Positions 53,000 to 60,894 of a stretch of 64,000 nucleotides of DNA are shown in pieces. Position 1 is the stretch's first letter; each line of letters opens with the position of its first letter. The notes below the pieces were generated by a model that saw only the letters and a list, made by a program, of their open reading frames with translations, did no database searches and was not told the origin of the DNA. Both the position numbers and the translations under genes were made by a program. The stretch is from Terriglobia bacterium. GTDB taxonomy: Bacteria > Acidobacteriota > Terriglobia > JAJPHL01. The stretch lies in contig JAJPHL010000068.1 of assembly GCA_021325275.1 (NCBI GenBank), positions 124,001-188,000 on the forward strand. The letters are read 5' to 3'.

Positions 53000-53767
53000 T
53001 TAGCCTCTCTGGAGCGTGCGTGGCACGGTGCGCAGAATGTCGAACGGCTGGCCGTTGCCGGGCGCCGGTCCCGTGACCAGTCCCGATACCGGCTCAGTCC
53101 ACGCGTAGTAAGGATTGATCGGCGTGTAGAACTGCTTCTGCTCCTGCCCGGAAACCGACGACACGTACGCGTACCAGCCCGTCGCGTTCGCCGGCGGCGC
53201 CGCCGGCTGAACCATCAGGAGCTGATTCGCGCCGACGGCTAAGCTTGTTTCCGCCGCCGGCATGCTTTCCTGGCCCGTCTCGTTGGTCCACGTCGTTTGG
53301 ACCGAATAGTTCGCCGCTGCGAGCGATCCGCCACTCACCGCGGTCAGCGTCGGCGCGCCGGGCGCAGGCAACGGCCGATTGACCAAGCCAAGGCCGATCG
53401 TCAGGCAATTGTTTTCCGCCGATTCCGCCAGTCCGCGATACTCATTCCACTTCGGCAGATACTTGTCGTTCAGTTTGCGATTGTAGGCGTCGCGATAAAC
53501 CGAAGCGAGCGTGGCGAAAATGTGCCACAACTGCAGCGACTTCGTCACCACCACCTGTTCCAATCGAAAACCGTTGCGGACCCAGCCGATCAAATTGCCA
53601 TCGTCGGGTTGCGTGCTGGTGGCGAGTAGTTCGATACCGACTTCGGTCTGCGCCAGACCCAGTTTCGTGTCCAGGTTGATCGATTCGGCAACGGCTACCT
53701 GGCGGATTTCCGATTCGTAATCCGCCAGTTGGTCGACCGTGGAGATTGGTCCGTCTGTGAAGAGCAT
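53000..53767 (-). CDS. Head-tail connector-like protein with Ig/fibronectin-type C-terminus
   Basis: 255 residues from MLFTDGPISTVDQLADYESE; the start at 53767 has GGAG nearby. The N-terminal ~140 residues are helical (SLQLWHIFATLASVYRDAYNRKLNDKYLPKWNEYRGLAESAEN), like head-completion adaptors; the C-terminal ~110 residues are beta, with an Ig-like pattern (PGAPTLTAVSGGSLAAANYSVQTTW). A domain of this kind on a connector is often for surface display. It overlaps nothing; function by position. Confidence 0.6.
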   Translation of the reverse strand: MLFTDGPISTVDQLADYESEIRQVAVAESINLDTKLGLAQTEVGIELLATSTQPDDGNLIGWVRNGFRLEQVVVTKSLQLWHIFATLASVYRDAYNRKLNDKYLPKWNEYRGLAESAENNCLTIGLGLVNRPLPAPGAPTLTAVSGGSLAAANYSVQTTWTNETGQESMPAAETSLAVGANQLLMVQPAAPPANATGWYAYVSSVSGQEQKQFYTPINPYYAWTEPVSGLVTGPAPGNGQPFDILRTVPRTLQRG

Positions 53768-53813
53768 TGAGTCTCCGCAAGGCGGCGTCAAACCGCCGCC
53801 GTCCAAATTTGGA

Positions 53814-54167
53814 TTATTCGGTGGAAACCGGAACCACACTCACCGAGAACGAAATGCTCGGCGACGTGCCGGTAATGGTCCAAGAGGCTTGCAGGTAGTG
53901 GCCGATGCATTGGCCCAGGTTCGCCCACGACGCGCGCAGCACCGTGGAACCGCTGGTCACCGCGGGGAACGTGTAGGCGTTAGCCCAGTTGATGCCGTCC
54001 GCGGAATCCTGCAAGGTGACGGTGATCGAGGGCGACGTGCCCGCCACGCTCGACACTTTCAAGAAGCACGCGATCTCGGTCATCTGCGAGACATTCAACG
54101 GGACGCTGGACGTGCCGGAAGCCGTGGCGCCGGTTTGCGACGTCAAGATCAGATTCTGATTGCCCAT
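53814..54167 (-). CDS. Small beta-rich virion protein (decoration or neck)
   Basis: 117 residues: Ser/Thr/Val-rich beta pattern (VTLQDSADGINWANAYTFPAVTSG), no Cys cluster. The size and position after the coat gene region fit a head-decoration or neck protein. Not recognised beyond that. Confidence 0.5.
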   Translation of the reverse strand: MGNQNLILTSQTGATASGTSSVPLNVSQMTEIACFLKVSSVAGTSPSITVTLQDSADGINWANAYTFPAVTSGSTVLRASWANLGQCIGHYLQASWTITGTSPSISFSVSVVPVSTE

Positions 54168-54179
54168 GAGAGTTGTCCT

Positions 54180-54524
54180 TTAGCTTTTCGTTTCGTTCTT
54201 GCCGCGCGCGGAGGCCGCCGGTTTCGCAGACAGCGCGCGAGCCTGCTCTTCGGTGATCACGCTCACTTGAATGCTGGCGGCGGCGCGACGGCGCTTTTCC
54301 TCGACCTGATTCGCGCGCACTTGTTCGCGATAGCTCTCGGCGTCGGCATCGCTCGCTTGTTCCGCGACGCCTTCCACGATCATGCGCGCGGCCACCGATC
54401 GCGGAGCTTCGGTGAATCGACCGGCGCGTCCGCCTTCCGGCGTTTCCTTGCTGACCAGAATCACTTCGTCCGGCAGCGTGGCTTCGATCTCGCGCAACTT
54501 GCGGTAGAAAGTCCTGATTTCCAT
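54180..54524 (-). CDS. Hypothetical helical phage protein
   Basis: 114 residues: MEIRTFYRKLREIEATLPDEVIL, then a charged helix (EQASDADAESYREQVRANQVEEKRRRAA). Real by position and composition; no function suggested. The stretch between it and the coat gene is a host-type repeat. Confidence 0.5.
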   Translation of the reverse strand: MEIRTFYRKLREIEATLPDEVILVSKETPEGGRAGRFTEAPRSVAARMIVEGVAEQASDADAESYREQVRANQVEEKRRRAAASIQVSVITEEQARALSAKPAASARGKNETKS

Positions 54525-54532
54525 GATTTTTT

Positions 54533-54615
54533 AGCCTCGAGGCCCGAGGCACGAGGCCCGAGTGGAAGAACTGCAAGCCTTCGACTCTGGCCTCGGAACT
54601 TTAGGCTCGGGCCTA
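54533..54615. repeat. GAGGCCCGAG heptad-repeat hairpin inside the phage block
   Basis: GAGGCCC GAGGCAC GAGGCCC units at 54539-54562 and the inverse (CTCGGGCCT at 54606-54614, with GGCCTCGGAA) can fold; the motif is the same family as the groEL terminator repeat at 21268. It separates the helical-protein gene from the coat gene. Confidence 0.7.
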
Positions 54616-54619
54616 TGTT

Positions 54620-55534
54620 TTAGCTGTTGACTTGCACGCCGAAGCCGTTGCGCAGCACCGCCGTGCCGTAAAGCACGTCAACGGTGAACTGCTGCGCCAG
54701 AGTGTTCGGCTGGTAGCTCATGATCACGCGCATACCGAAGTTGCCCATTTCGGCGTACTCGGCGATCGCGCCGGTGCCGGGGATCGGTTGCGGCAGACGG
54801 CGGACCACCAACCCGATCGCATCCTTGGAGAACGCGATGTTGTGCGTGTTGGTGACGCCGCTGGAGGTCGTCTGCGGAACGTACTGCGAGCGGTAGACCA
54901 AGAAATCCTTGATCCGGCCGACGTTGCCGCTGATCAAAGCATCCGCGCCGGGCTGTCCCGTCTTTTCGAATTCGCTGAAGCGCGGGATTTGGCGCAACGC
55001 GGAATAGAAGTCCGAGTTGCACACGAGATATTTCTGCTGTCCGGCCGGCACTTTCGCTTTGAACAGCGCCGATTCCGCCGAATCGATGGTCGCTTCGGTC
55101 GGCGCCGTTCCCGCCGTGCCCACCGCGGTGTTGCTAGTGAAACCGGCATAGAGGCCCAGGATGCTCGACTCGATGTTTTCGGCGATTGCCACGACCGCCG
55201 GCTGCATGTATGTCTTCAGCAAGTCGGGCACGGCCAGGACTTTCGTGACGTCCGGCACTTGAAAGGTCGCTTCCACGTGCGTGTTCAGCACGATCTGCGC
55301 GTTGCCCAGCGACGGATTCTGCGGCTGGACCGCGTTGCCCTCGGCGATGTTGTTCGCCGTGAGCTGAGGAGCGATGGGAACGTTGACGGTGTCGCCGGCC
55401 TGCGCCAGCACCGGTTCATAATTCCGGTTCACCAGGTTTCCCATCACCAAGTTGCCGACCAGCGCCGGCAGCGCGTCGGCAGCCACCAGCTTGACGATGG
55501 CCTGCGCGACGTTCGTTGAAGTGATTGCGGGCAT
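54620..55534 (-). CDS. Major capsid protein, P22 coat (gene 5) family
   Basis: 304 residues from MPAITSTNVAQAIVKLVAADAL, with PALVGNLVMGNLVNRNYEPVL, GDTVNVPIAP and NTHVEATFQVPDVTK, the start of the P22-type coat. AAGGAG lies 5 nt before the ATG. It is close to the usual size of small P22-like coats (HK97 fold), and it needs a scaffold, encoded just upstream. No prohead protease is seen, as expected for this group. Confidence 0.85.
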   Translation of the reverse strand: MPAITSTNVAQAIVKLVAADALPALVGNLVMGNLVNRNYEPVLAQAGDTVNVPIAPQLTANNIAEGNAVQPQNPSLGNAQIVLNTHVEATFQVPDVTKVLAVPDLLKTYMQPAVVAIAENIESSILGLYAGFTSNTAVGTAGTAPTEATIDSAESALFKAKVPAGQQKYLVCNSDFYSALRQIPRFSEFEKTGQPGADALISGNVGRIKDFLVYRSQYVPQTTSSGVTNTHNIAFSKDAIGLVVRRLPQPIPGTGAIAEYAEMGNFGMRVIMSYQPNTLAQQFTVDVLYGTAVLRNGFGVQVNS

Positions 55535-55625
55535 TTGTTCTCCTTGAAGGAATGTCACCGACACGGCGCGATGAGCGTCGCGGGAAGAATCCGCGATTCC
55601 CATTCACCTCGGTGGTTGTTGTGGT

Positions 55626-56261
55626 TTAGAGGATCAAGCCGCCCATCGCATGGGAGGCCACGCGAGCGATTTCCTGGCGCGCGCGTTCCATTTCCTCGGC
55701 GGACATGCCGGGACGGATGCGGTCCAGGTCGAAAGTGGATTGGCCGGCGGCGCTGGAGCGGGAAGGGGAAGTCCCGGCGCCGCCGGCGATTCGCGGGGGC
55801 TTGAATTCCGGATTGGCCGTGACCCACTGCGAAAGGTAATCGTGCAGCGGCACAGCGCCATCATCCGTTTGCGCGACCAATCGGTCGCCGTCGCGGCGTA
55901 CATCGTCGCGAACAGCCTTGAACGCCAGATCCACTTTCGTTACGCCGAGCTGTTGCAGCTCGCTCTTGATGTTGGCGTAGCGATCGGCCTGTTCGGCCGC
56001 CTCGCGGGCCCGGCGTCCTTCGTCGATCAGCTCGTTAACGCGCCGCTCGAGCGTCTCGCGTTTCTTGCGTTCTTGCGCAAGTTCGGAGTGCATCATCGCA
56101 TCCTGAGGATCGCTCTGCGCCTTCTGGCGCTCTTGAAACTGCGCGATCGCTTGGCTGACGGTCTGCTCGATCAGGCTCGAAAGGTCGGCCGTCGACGAGC
56201 TCATGGAGGAACCAGGAACGCTGGCGGGAACGGGCATTTCGGGAATCGCTTCGTTGCTCAT
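55626..56261 (-). CDS. Capsid scaffolding protein
   Basis: 211 residues, charged and helical: a central coiled-coil (HSELAQERKKRETLERRVNELIDEGRRAREAAEQADRYANI), Ser/Ala-rich ends and a C-terminal helix (SAEEMERARQEIARVASHAMGGLI). Position between portal and coat is that of a scaffold. Its ATG overlaps the portal stop by four bases. Confidence 0.75.
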   Translation of the reverse strand: MSNEAIPEMPVPASVPGSSMSSSTADLSSLIEQTVSQAIAQFQERQKAQSDPQDAMMHSELAQERKKRETLERRVNELIDEGRRAREAAEQADRYANIKSELQQLGVTKVDLAFKAVRDDVRRDGDRLVAQTDDGAVPLHDYLSQWVTANPEFKPPRIAGGAGTSPSRSSAAGQSTFDLDRIRPGMSAEEMERARQEIARVASHAMGGLIL

Positions 56262-57664
56262 GCTTGATCAATCTCCCTGGCAATTTGGTTCTTCAAGGCC
56301 GGCTCGGAATCGTCGAGCATCTTCAGAGCCAGGCGTTTCTGCACTTCTTTGCGGAACGTCGGCGAATCGGGAACGATTTCGAGAATTTGCTGCGCGTCGT
56401 GCAACTCGATGGAGAGATCGGCGATGTCGAACTGGTCGAGACCTTTTACATCCACACCGATTTCGTCCTCGCGCGCGCCGGCGACCATCTGGAGCGTGTG
56501 CTTCATCGCTCCCTTCAGCATGTCGCCGTAAGCGCGCAGCACTTCTTGCGTGATGCTGTAATCGCGCTGCTTGCTGACGCCCGATTGTCCCAGGTTGCGC
56601 GACTCATTTCCGCCCGCTTGGACCATCAGGTAGCACACGCGGTAAATCTCATCCTTCAAACGATCGAGATTGTCCTGCGCAATCTGGTAGACCTTGCCTT
56701 CCGGCTCAGTCCAACCGAACCGATCTTGCGGTCCAAGCTGGATGTAATAACTTTCGCCGACCACTTGATGCCAATCGCGCTCGGAGTAAATCACCGGCAT
56801 CGCAAACAAGCCCATGTGCAGCGCCCAGGAGAGCGCATTCGACTTGTTGAAATGCTCGATCTGAAGGAGCGCGCCTTTGTTGGCGAGCCATAGACCGTCG
56901 CTCACCGTGATCGGCACCACCGGAACGCGGCCCAGTGCGCTCAACGAATGCGGACCCGATTCCACGAGCGGCGCCTCTGTGCCGAGCGGCGATACGCGGT
57001 CCGGCGAGCAATCCAACTGATACTTGCGAAACTCGTGGCGATCGAAGTAGGTCCACGTGGTGCGCTCCACCATAACCGGATTCTCGAAGGATTCCTGGAA
57101 GCGCTCCTTGGTGCGGATCACGATCCACTCGAGGTTCCCGGCGGAGTCCATCTTGTAGTTCGGAACGTCGAGCGGCGTGTAGTTCACCAGGTAAGCGCGC
57201 GATTTTCCGGCGGCGTCTTCTTCAGCGCGGCTCTGGAACGATCCGCCGTCGACGCGGGGAAAGTCCACCAGCACGAACGACTGCTGATAAATCAGCGCTT
57301 GCACAAACGCTTTACGGAAAAACTCCACGATGTCGGTGCCGGCGAGATCGCAGTCGTCGAGGAACAGGTTGTAGAAGCTTTCCTGTTGCTCGGCGCCGGT
57401 GAGCGAAATCATCGGCTCGGTGCGCAACAGCGTCGCCGCGAACCAATCGATGATCGAACCGATGTAATTCTCGTAGAAAACTCGCGACAGCCGCTCGTAG
57501 TAGACTTCCGCCGGCTCTTTCTGACGCTTGGGCAGGAAGAATCCGGCGTTGACGCGCATGACTTCGCCACCCGTGTAGAGATCGGAGTAGCGCCGCCACA
57601 TCGTCTTGCGAATGGCGTAATCGGGATGTTCGCGATCCAGCGTTTCGATGGGAAGGGAAGTCAT
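56258..57664 (-). CDS. Portal protein
   Basis: 468 residues from MTSLPIETL. The central fold reads like the portal/DUF4055 group: RYSDLYTGGEVMRVNAGFFLP, RLSRVFYENYIGSIIDWFAATLL, VRTKERFQESFENPVMVERT, and a long C-terminal helix bundle ending ALKNQIAREIDQA. Start at 57664 overlaps the terminase stop by four bases (ATGA). Forms the dodecameric DNA channel at the capsid vertex. Confidence 0.85.
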   Translation of the reverse strand: MTSLPIETLDREHPDYAIRKTMWRRYSDLYTGGEVMRVNAGFFLPKRQKEPAEVYYERLSRVFYENYIGSIIDWFAATLLRTEPMISLTGAEQQESFYNLFLDDCDLAGTDIVEFFRKAFVQALIYQQSFVLVDFPRVDGGSFQSRAEEDAAGKSRAYLVNYTPLDVPNYKMDSAGNLEWIVIRTKERFQESFENPVMVERTTWTYFDRHEFRKYQLDCSPDRVSPLGTEAPLVESGPHSLSALGRVPVVPITVSDGLWLANKGALLQIEHFNKSNALSWALHMGLFAMPVIYSERDWHQVVGESYYIQLGPQDRFGWTEPEGKVYQIAQDNLDRLKDEIYRVCYLMVQAGGNESRNLGQSGVSKQRDYSITQEVLRAYGDMLKGAMKHTLQMVAGAREDEIGVDVKGLDQFDIADLSIELHDAQQILEIVPDSPTFRKEVQKRLALKMLDDSEPALKNQIAREIDQA

Positions 57665-59007
57665 AGTAGTCGTCTGGTTTTTTCGCCAATTTGCCCCGTA
57701 AACGCCTGGCACAAGTAATAGCCAAGCGCGTCGGACGTGTGCGTTCGCGCCGCGTCGCTTTCTTTATCGATCTGCGAACTGCCGGGCTTGTAGACCACTT
57801 GTTCGAGGTCGGCGATCAATTCCTTGCATCGCGGATCGATCATTACTTGCCGCTGTCCCTCCGCGTTTTCGAAGCGCGCGTTCACTTGGTTCAAGCGATC
57901 ACGCACCGGCGGATTGGCGGACGGAACCTGAAGGCGCACATCGAATTCCGGGAGTCCGCGGAAAAACTCGCGGATTACGTCGTAGTCAGACCGTCCGGAG
58001 ACGCTGTGGCTGTGCGCGCCAGACGCGTCTCCATAAATCAACACTCTGCGATTGGGGCCGGCACCATGCTTGCCCCACCGTGCTACGAATTCCCGGCAGA
58101 CCTCCGGAGTGGAAGAGGTCGGCAACACGATTTCGTCAAGAACCCAGACTTCGTCGTCGTGCCGCTGGCAAATCAGCGAGCACATCGGGGAAACGTTGAA
58201 ATCCCATGTCCAGTGGATCGGCAGGACTTCGTTGTACCCGGCTTTCCGCACGTGATCCGCGCGAGAGAACGCGTAGTACGCGCGTCCTTGCCGCACGTTC
58301 AGGAAGCGGCCGAGCACTTCCTGTTCGTAAAACTTTGGATCGTAGGATCGCTTCAGGCGATCGTAGTAATCCGGCACCGCCTCAAGAATGTGCGTATTCT
58401 CGAACGGCTCAGCCTGGATCAACTCGTATCCGTCGCCGCCCGATGCGAATTTCCGATGTACCCAATCGAATCCCTTGGGTGTGAAGACGCCGAATCCGCA
58501 CAGCCGCTTCGCTTGCGGATCGCGGAGCCGCGCTTCGAGGCGCAGCCACGCGTCTTCGGTCGCGTAGGTCAGTTCGTCGACGCCGAACCAAGCGAGGTTG
58601 GGACCGCGCAGATACTCGAAATTCTCGAGAGAACGGAACAGAATCTCCGATCCCGAATCGAGCAGCGTGACGCGGCCCTCCGCCAAGTTCACTTCGTGCT
58701 TCAACTCGGCCTTGTCGCAAATCTCGAAGAACTGGCGCTGCGTCGCATCGCGTAGCATCCGGTACGTGGGCGCTGCGATCAATCCGAGCCTGCCCGGATT
58801 GAGCGTGGCCAACTTCAGCGCTTCCTGACAGAGAGCTACACTCTTGCCGGAACCGACCGGTCCACAAAATACTTTGAATCGCGCCTCCGCATCGTGAAAG
58901 GCACGTTGCGTAGGCAGGTGCGTGTACGGAATCTTTAGTCGACGTTGGTCTTCTCGGCGTTTACGTCTTGGCGTGACGGCTGCTTGCGCGGACGCTCTTC
59001 TTGCCAC
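57661..59007 (-). CDS. Terminase large subunit
   Basis: About 448 residues. Walker A GPVGSGKS, Walker B region LAWFGVDELTYATEDAW, coupling/linker, then the RNase-H-like nuclease with YGDASG and the distal ARTHTSDALGYYL (Asp-x3-His-xx-Asp-Ala) of TerL families. The exact start is unclear; GTG at 59007 is a reasonable choice but the homologous core begins near 58935 (KIPYTHLPTQRAFHD). It packages DNA into the prohead. Overlaps the small-subunit candidate upstream. Confidence 0.85.
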   Translation of the reverse strand: MARRASAQAAVTPRRKRREDQRRLKIPYTHLPTQRAFHDAEARFKVFCGPVGSGKSVALCQEALKLATLNPGRLGLIAAPTYRMLRDATQRQFFEICDKAELKHEVNLAEGRVTLLDSGSEILFRSLENFEYLRGPNLAWFGVDELTYATEDAWLRLEARLRDPQAKRLCGFGVFTPKGFDWVHRKFASGGDGYELIQAEPFENTHILEAVPDYYDRLKRSYDPKFYEQEVLGRFLNVRQGRAYYAFSRADHVRKAGYNEVLPIHWTWDFNVSPMCSLICQRHDDEVWVLDEIVLPTSSTPEVCREFVARWGKHGAGPNRRVLIYGDASGAHSHSVSGRSDYDVIREFFRGLPEFDVRLQVPSANPPVRDRLNQVNARFENAEGQRQVMIDPRCKELIADLEQVVYKPGSSQIDKESDAARTHTSDALGYYLCQAFTGQIGEKTRRLL

Positions 59008-59210
59008 GTGATGATCGTTTCTCGGGCTGGATTTCTGTCGGTGAGTCCTTTGCGGATCTCCAACAGTCTCGCTAAATCGCTGATGGACGGTTGCATCTTT
59101 TTCTCGTTCACTCGCTGCGCGACCAGTCTGATGGCGCAATCCAGAAGCTTGTGAATCTCAGCGTCGGGGAGCAACGAGCCGGTCGTTTTTTTCTTCGTGC
59201 GTCGTTTCAT
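58935..59210 (-). CDS. Small terminase subunit candidate
   Basis: 91 residues: MKRRTKKKTTGSLLPDAEIHKLL, helical, basic N-terminus, an ISDLARLLEIRKGL segment that could be an HTH, and a charged tail. Position directly upstream of TerL is the TerS place; sequence identity is not enough to be sure. The downstream gene overlaps it by 73 bp. Confidence 0.55.
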   Translation of the reverse strand: MKRRTKKKTTGSLLPDAEIHKLLDCAIRLVAQRVNEKKMQPSISDLARLLEIRKGLTDRNPARETIITWQEERPRKQPSRQDVNAEKTNVD

Positions 59211-59227
59211 CTGCTCTTACTGTAACA

Positions 59228-59269
59228 AGCCGGAACGGGCGAAGACGACGACTTCGCCCGTGACCGGCT
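59228..59269 (-). terminator. Strong hairpin before the terminase genes
   Basis: ACGGGCGAAG (59235-59244) and CTTCGCCCGT (59252-59261) form a perfect 10-bp stem with a 7-nt loop, extended by AGCCGG/CCGGCT (59228-59233/59264-59269). No T-run follows, so it may be a regulated (antitermination) site, a processing site or part of a packaging signal. The rest of 59211-59394 has no gene; a weak TATATC box at 59282-59287 (minus) is the only -10 candidate. Confidence 0.5.
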
Positions 59270-59394
59270 GAAAACAACGCAGATATAGTTCGCAGTGCCG
59301 AAAAGTGACATTTCGGAATTCCCGGTAATTAATTGAAAACAAATCGTCGGAATTTCTCGCCGGCCGCGGGAAACGTGGCGCGTGTCAAGCACGT

Positions 59395-60003
59395 TTAACC
59401 AGCCCTCCGCAAGGGTTCGTTGGCGCGAGTCGCACGGTTCGCCGGAACCATGTAGCCGGCGGGCGGAAAAAGACTATAAGGTTGCAAGTGGGCAATCTCG
59501 CGGCCCACGATCCGCTCGATTTCCACCACGTACTCCCATGCCCGGCGTTCGGCAAATCCAAGACGGCGCGCGACCATGGCCATTTTCCCGCCATGAAGAT
59601 GATAGAAACTGAAGAGTTGGTATAAGTGCTTGGGTAACGAGCGCTCGCCGCAGTGGTGAAAGTCTGCGCGGTAGTCCTCGTTACGCCGCACCCAAGTCAG
59701 AGTGCGGTCGACGGCGCGAGGCGTTCGATCGTAACTGATTCGCCGCAAACTGGGATCGAGCTTTCCGCAAAAAACAAAGCGCCGATGGCAGGCGCGGAAG
59801 ACGGCGCGATAGACACAACCGCACAGCCGGACGAGCGGCTCCGGATCACCGTCGCCCGGTGCCGCGGCCAACGTGGTCACAGTTGGCGGCGGTGGCGGAG
59901 GAGGGCAAAACGACAACCGACGGCGCACCGGTATTCCGGTTCCGGCGCACTCGGGACATCCATAACGGGAAATCTCGGCAGCGATACTCGGGGTCCATTC
60001 CAT
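59395..60003 (-). CDS. Zinc-finger/HTH protein placed like a Q-type antiterminator
   Basis: 202 residues. N-terminal DnaJ-like cysteines (C16-x2-C19 with GTG), a CGC near 61-63 and further Cys at 72 and 79 suggest a zinc site, with a polyproline tract at 34-40 between. C-terminal residues ~137-170 (GGKMAMVARRLGFAERRAWEYVVEIERIVG) look like an HTH of the sigma4 type. It is the first minus-strand gene after the operator region and just before the terminase module, matching lambda Q. AAGGAG before the ATG at 60003. The name Q-like is by context; function not shown. Confidence 0.6.
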   Translation of the reverse strand: MEWTPSIAAEISRYGCPECAGTGIPVRRRLSFCPPPPPPPTVTTLAAAPGDGDPEPLVRLCGCVYRAVFRACHRRFVFCGKLDPSLRRISYDRTPRAVDRTLTWVRRNEDYRADFHHCGERSLPKHLYQLFSFYHLHGGKMAMVARRLGFAERRAWEYVVEIERIVGREIAHLQPYSLFPPAGYMVPANRATRANEPLRRAG

Positions 60004-60033
60004 AGGGCTTCTCCTTTAGCGAAGAGTTTACGA

Positions 60034-60062
60034 AGTATAGCTAGTTGAAATAATGATGTCAA
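60034..60062 (-). promoter_or_regulatory. Consensus sigma70 promoter of the phage late/early operon
   Basis: Minus strand: TTGACA (60062-60057), 17-bp spacer, TATACT (60039-60034). A perfect -35, near-perfect -10 and ideal spacing. The transcript would start near 60027 and run into the zinc-finger gene at 60003. Confidence 0.8.
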
Positions 60063-60086
60063 TAGAAAATATCAAATGGAAATAAT
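60047..60086. promoter_or_regulatory. Candidate repressor operators (two GAAATAAT copies)
   Basis: GAAATAAT at 60047-60054 and 60079-60086, 32 bp apart, that is three helical turns, in an AT-rich stretch between the two divergent promoters. The first overlaps the spacer of the minus promoter; the second lies next to the -35 of the repressor promoter. Binding is inferred. Confidence 0.45.
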
Positions 60087-60090
60087 TTAA

Positions 60091-60119
60091 TTGACGGCTG
60101 CCTAAGTCCCTGATACAAC
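60091..60119 (+). promoter_or_regulatory. Promoter of the repressor gene, leaderless
   Basis: TTGACG (60091-60096), 17-bp spacer, TACAAC (60114-60119), then 7 nt and the GTG at 60127. A leaderless GTG transcript, similar in plan to lambda cI from PRM. Confidence 0.6.
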
Positions 60120-60126
60120 GTGAGGT

Positions 60127-60786
60127 GTGAACTTTACAGCCGCCTACCGGCGTTTGCTCGACAACCTCAACGCGCTCGTCGCCGAAGGTAACACTACGGA
60201 GAGTGGTTTGGCGGAGCACATGAACTATTCCCAGCCGCAAGTCCACAACGTATTGAAGGGCGAACGTGGCTTGACGCCAGAGTTTGCGGATGCCGGCCTG
60301 CGCGCGCTCGGAATTCAGTTGGAGGACTTGCTGCCGGAGCGCAAGCCGTCGACGAAAGACTCGCCGTTCCGCGAAGTGCGCATCTTAAAAGGACACATCG
60401 CGGCCGGTCAGCCGTTTCCGCTGGAGGTTGTGTGGTCGGGCAGTCGCGTCTTTACGACGGAATTCCTCAACCGCTACCACGACCCGATTCTGGTCAAAGT
60501 TGGAAAGTCGGAAACATCCATGCTGCCGACGATTCAGCCGAACGACTTACTGCTGCTTGACCAATCGCCAGAGCGCCGGCGTCATCCGAAAATGACGCGT
60601 ATCTACGCGGTGAGCCTCGAAGAAGGCGGCACCGTAAAGCGTTGCGAAGTGGTCGGCCGCGAGTTGGTGGTGATGCCCGAGAACATGCAGCAGCGCGGCT
60701 TCTCACCGCGTACGATTCCGCTGGCAGACCACGACATTCTGGACATCATCCGCGGGGAGGTCGTCTGGATCGGCCGCGAATTATGA
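60127..60786 (+). CDS. LexA/CI-type self-cleaving phage repressor
   Basis: 219 residues from GTG. HTH_3/XRE DNA-binding domain at residues ~5-65 (TTESGLAEHMNYSQPQVHNVLKGERGL). C-terminal S24 protease domain: the scissile Ala-Gly bond A93-G94 (IAAGQP), catalytic Ser131 (ETSMLPT) and Lys171 (GTVKRCE). The 40-residue Ser-Lys gap is close to LexA (37). Damage-induced self-cleavage is expected to lift repression of the divergent operon. Confident family call; SOS link inferred. Confidence 0.9.
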   Translation: MNFTAAYRRLLDNLNALVAEGNTTESGLAEHMNYSQPQVHNVLKGERGLTPEFADAGLRALGIQLEDLLPERKPSTKDSPFREVRILKGHIAAGQPFPLEVVWSGSRVFTTEFLNRYHDPILVKVGKSETSMLPTIQPNDLLLLDQSPERRRHPKMTRIYAVSLEEGGTVKRCEVVGRELVVMPENMQQRGFSPRTIPLADHDILDIIRGEVVWIGREL

Positions 60787-60853
60787 AGACGCTCGGTTTG
60801 AGGGCGGCGGCACGGCTGAGTCCGCGCCGACGCTTAAGCCTTGGAAAAACCCC

Positions 60854-60894
60854 TTGACATACTCACTCGGAATCCGATATAACGGGTTCCGAGT
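60854..60894 (+). promoter_or_regulatory. padR promoter with overlapping operator
   Basis: TTGACA (60854-60859), 18-bp spacer, TATAAC (60878-60883), short leader, ATG at 60895. ACTCGGAATCCG (60865-60876) and CGGGTTCCGAGT (60883-60894) are inverse repeats with one mismatch and a 6-bp gap, covering the -10 box and reaching the ATG; a good autoregulatory site for a PadR dimer. The 60787-60853 stretch shows nothing else. Confidence 0.75.

Larger units (their letters stand above)
32596..60786. mobile_element. Phage-derived block, integrase-free (possibly domesticated)
   Basis: One uninterrupted minus-strand late operon (60003 to 32596) from an antiterminator-like gene through terminase, portal, scaffold, coat, neck, tail, tape measure, hub, fibre, holin-like and an AAA+ ATPase, with a divergent plus-strand repressor at 60127. 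No integrase, excisionase, replication, recombination or classical endolysin gene is present, and both flanks are chromosomal. No att direct repeat was found. Host-type repeats lie inside at 54533-54615 and 52358-52472. Either an old defective prophage or a retained particle-producing element; boundaries follow the gene content. Confidence 0.8.

Noticed and set aside
59207-59392. 61-codon frame between terminase and the zinc-finger gene
   Set aside because: Crosses the hairpin and AT-rich stretch, no ribosome-binding site, no motif.
60028-60246. Minus-strand frame across the operator and repressor start
   Set aside because: It runs through both promoters and the HTH codons of the repressor; no support.
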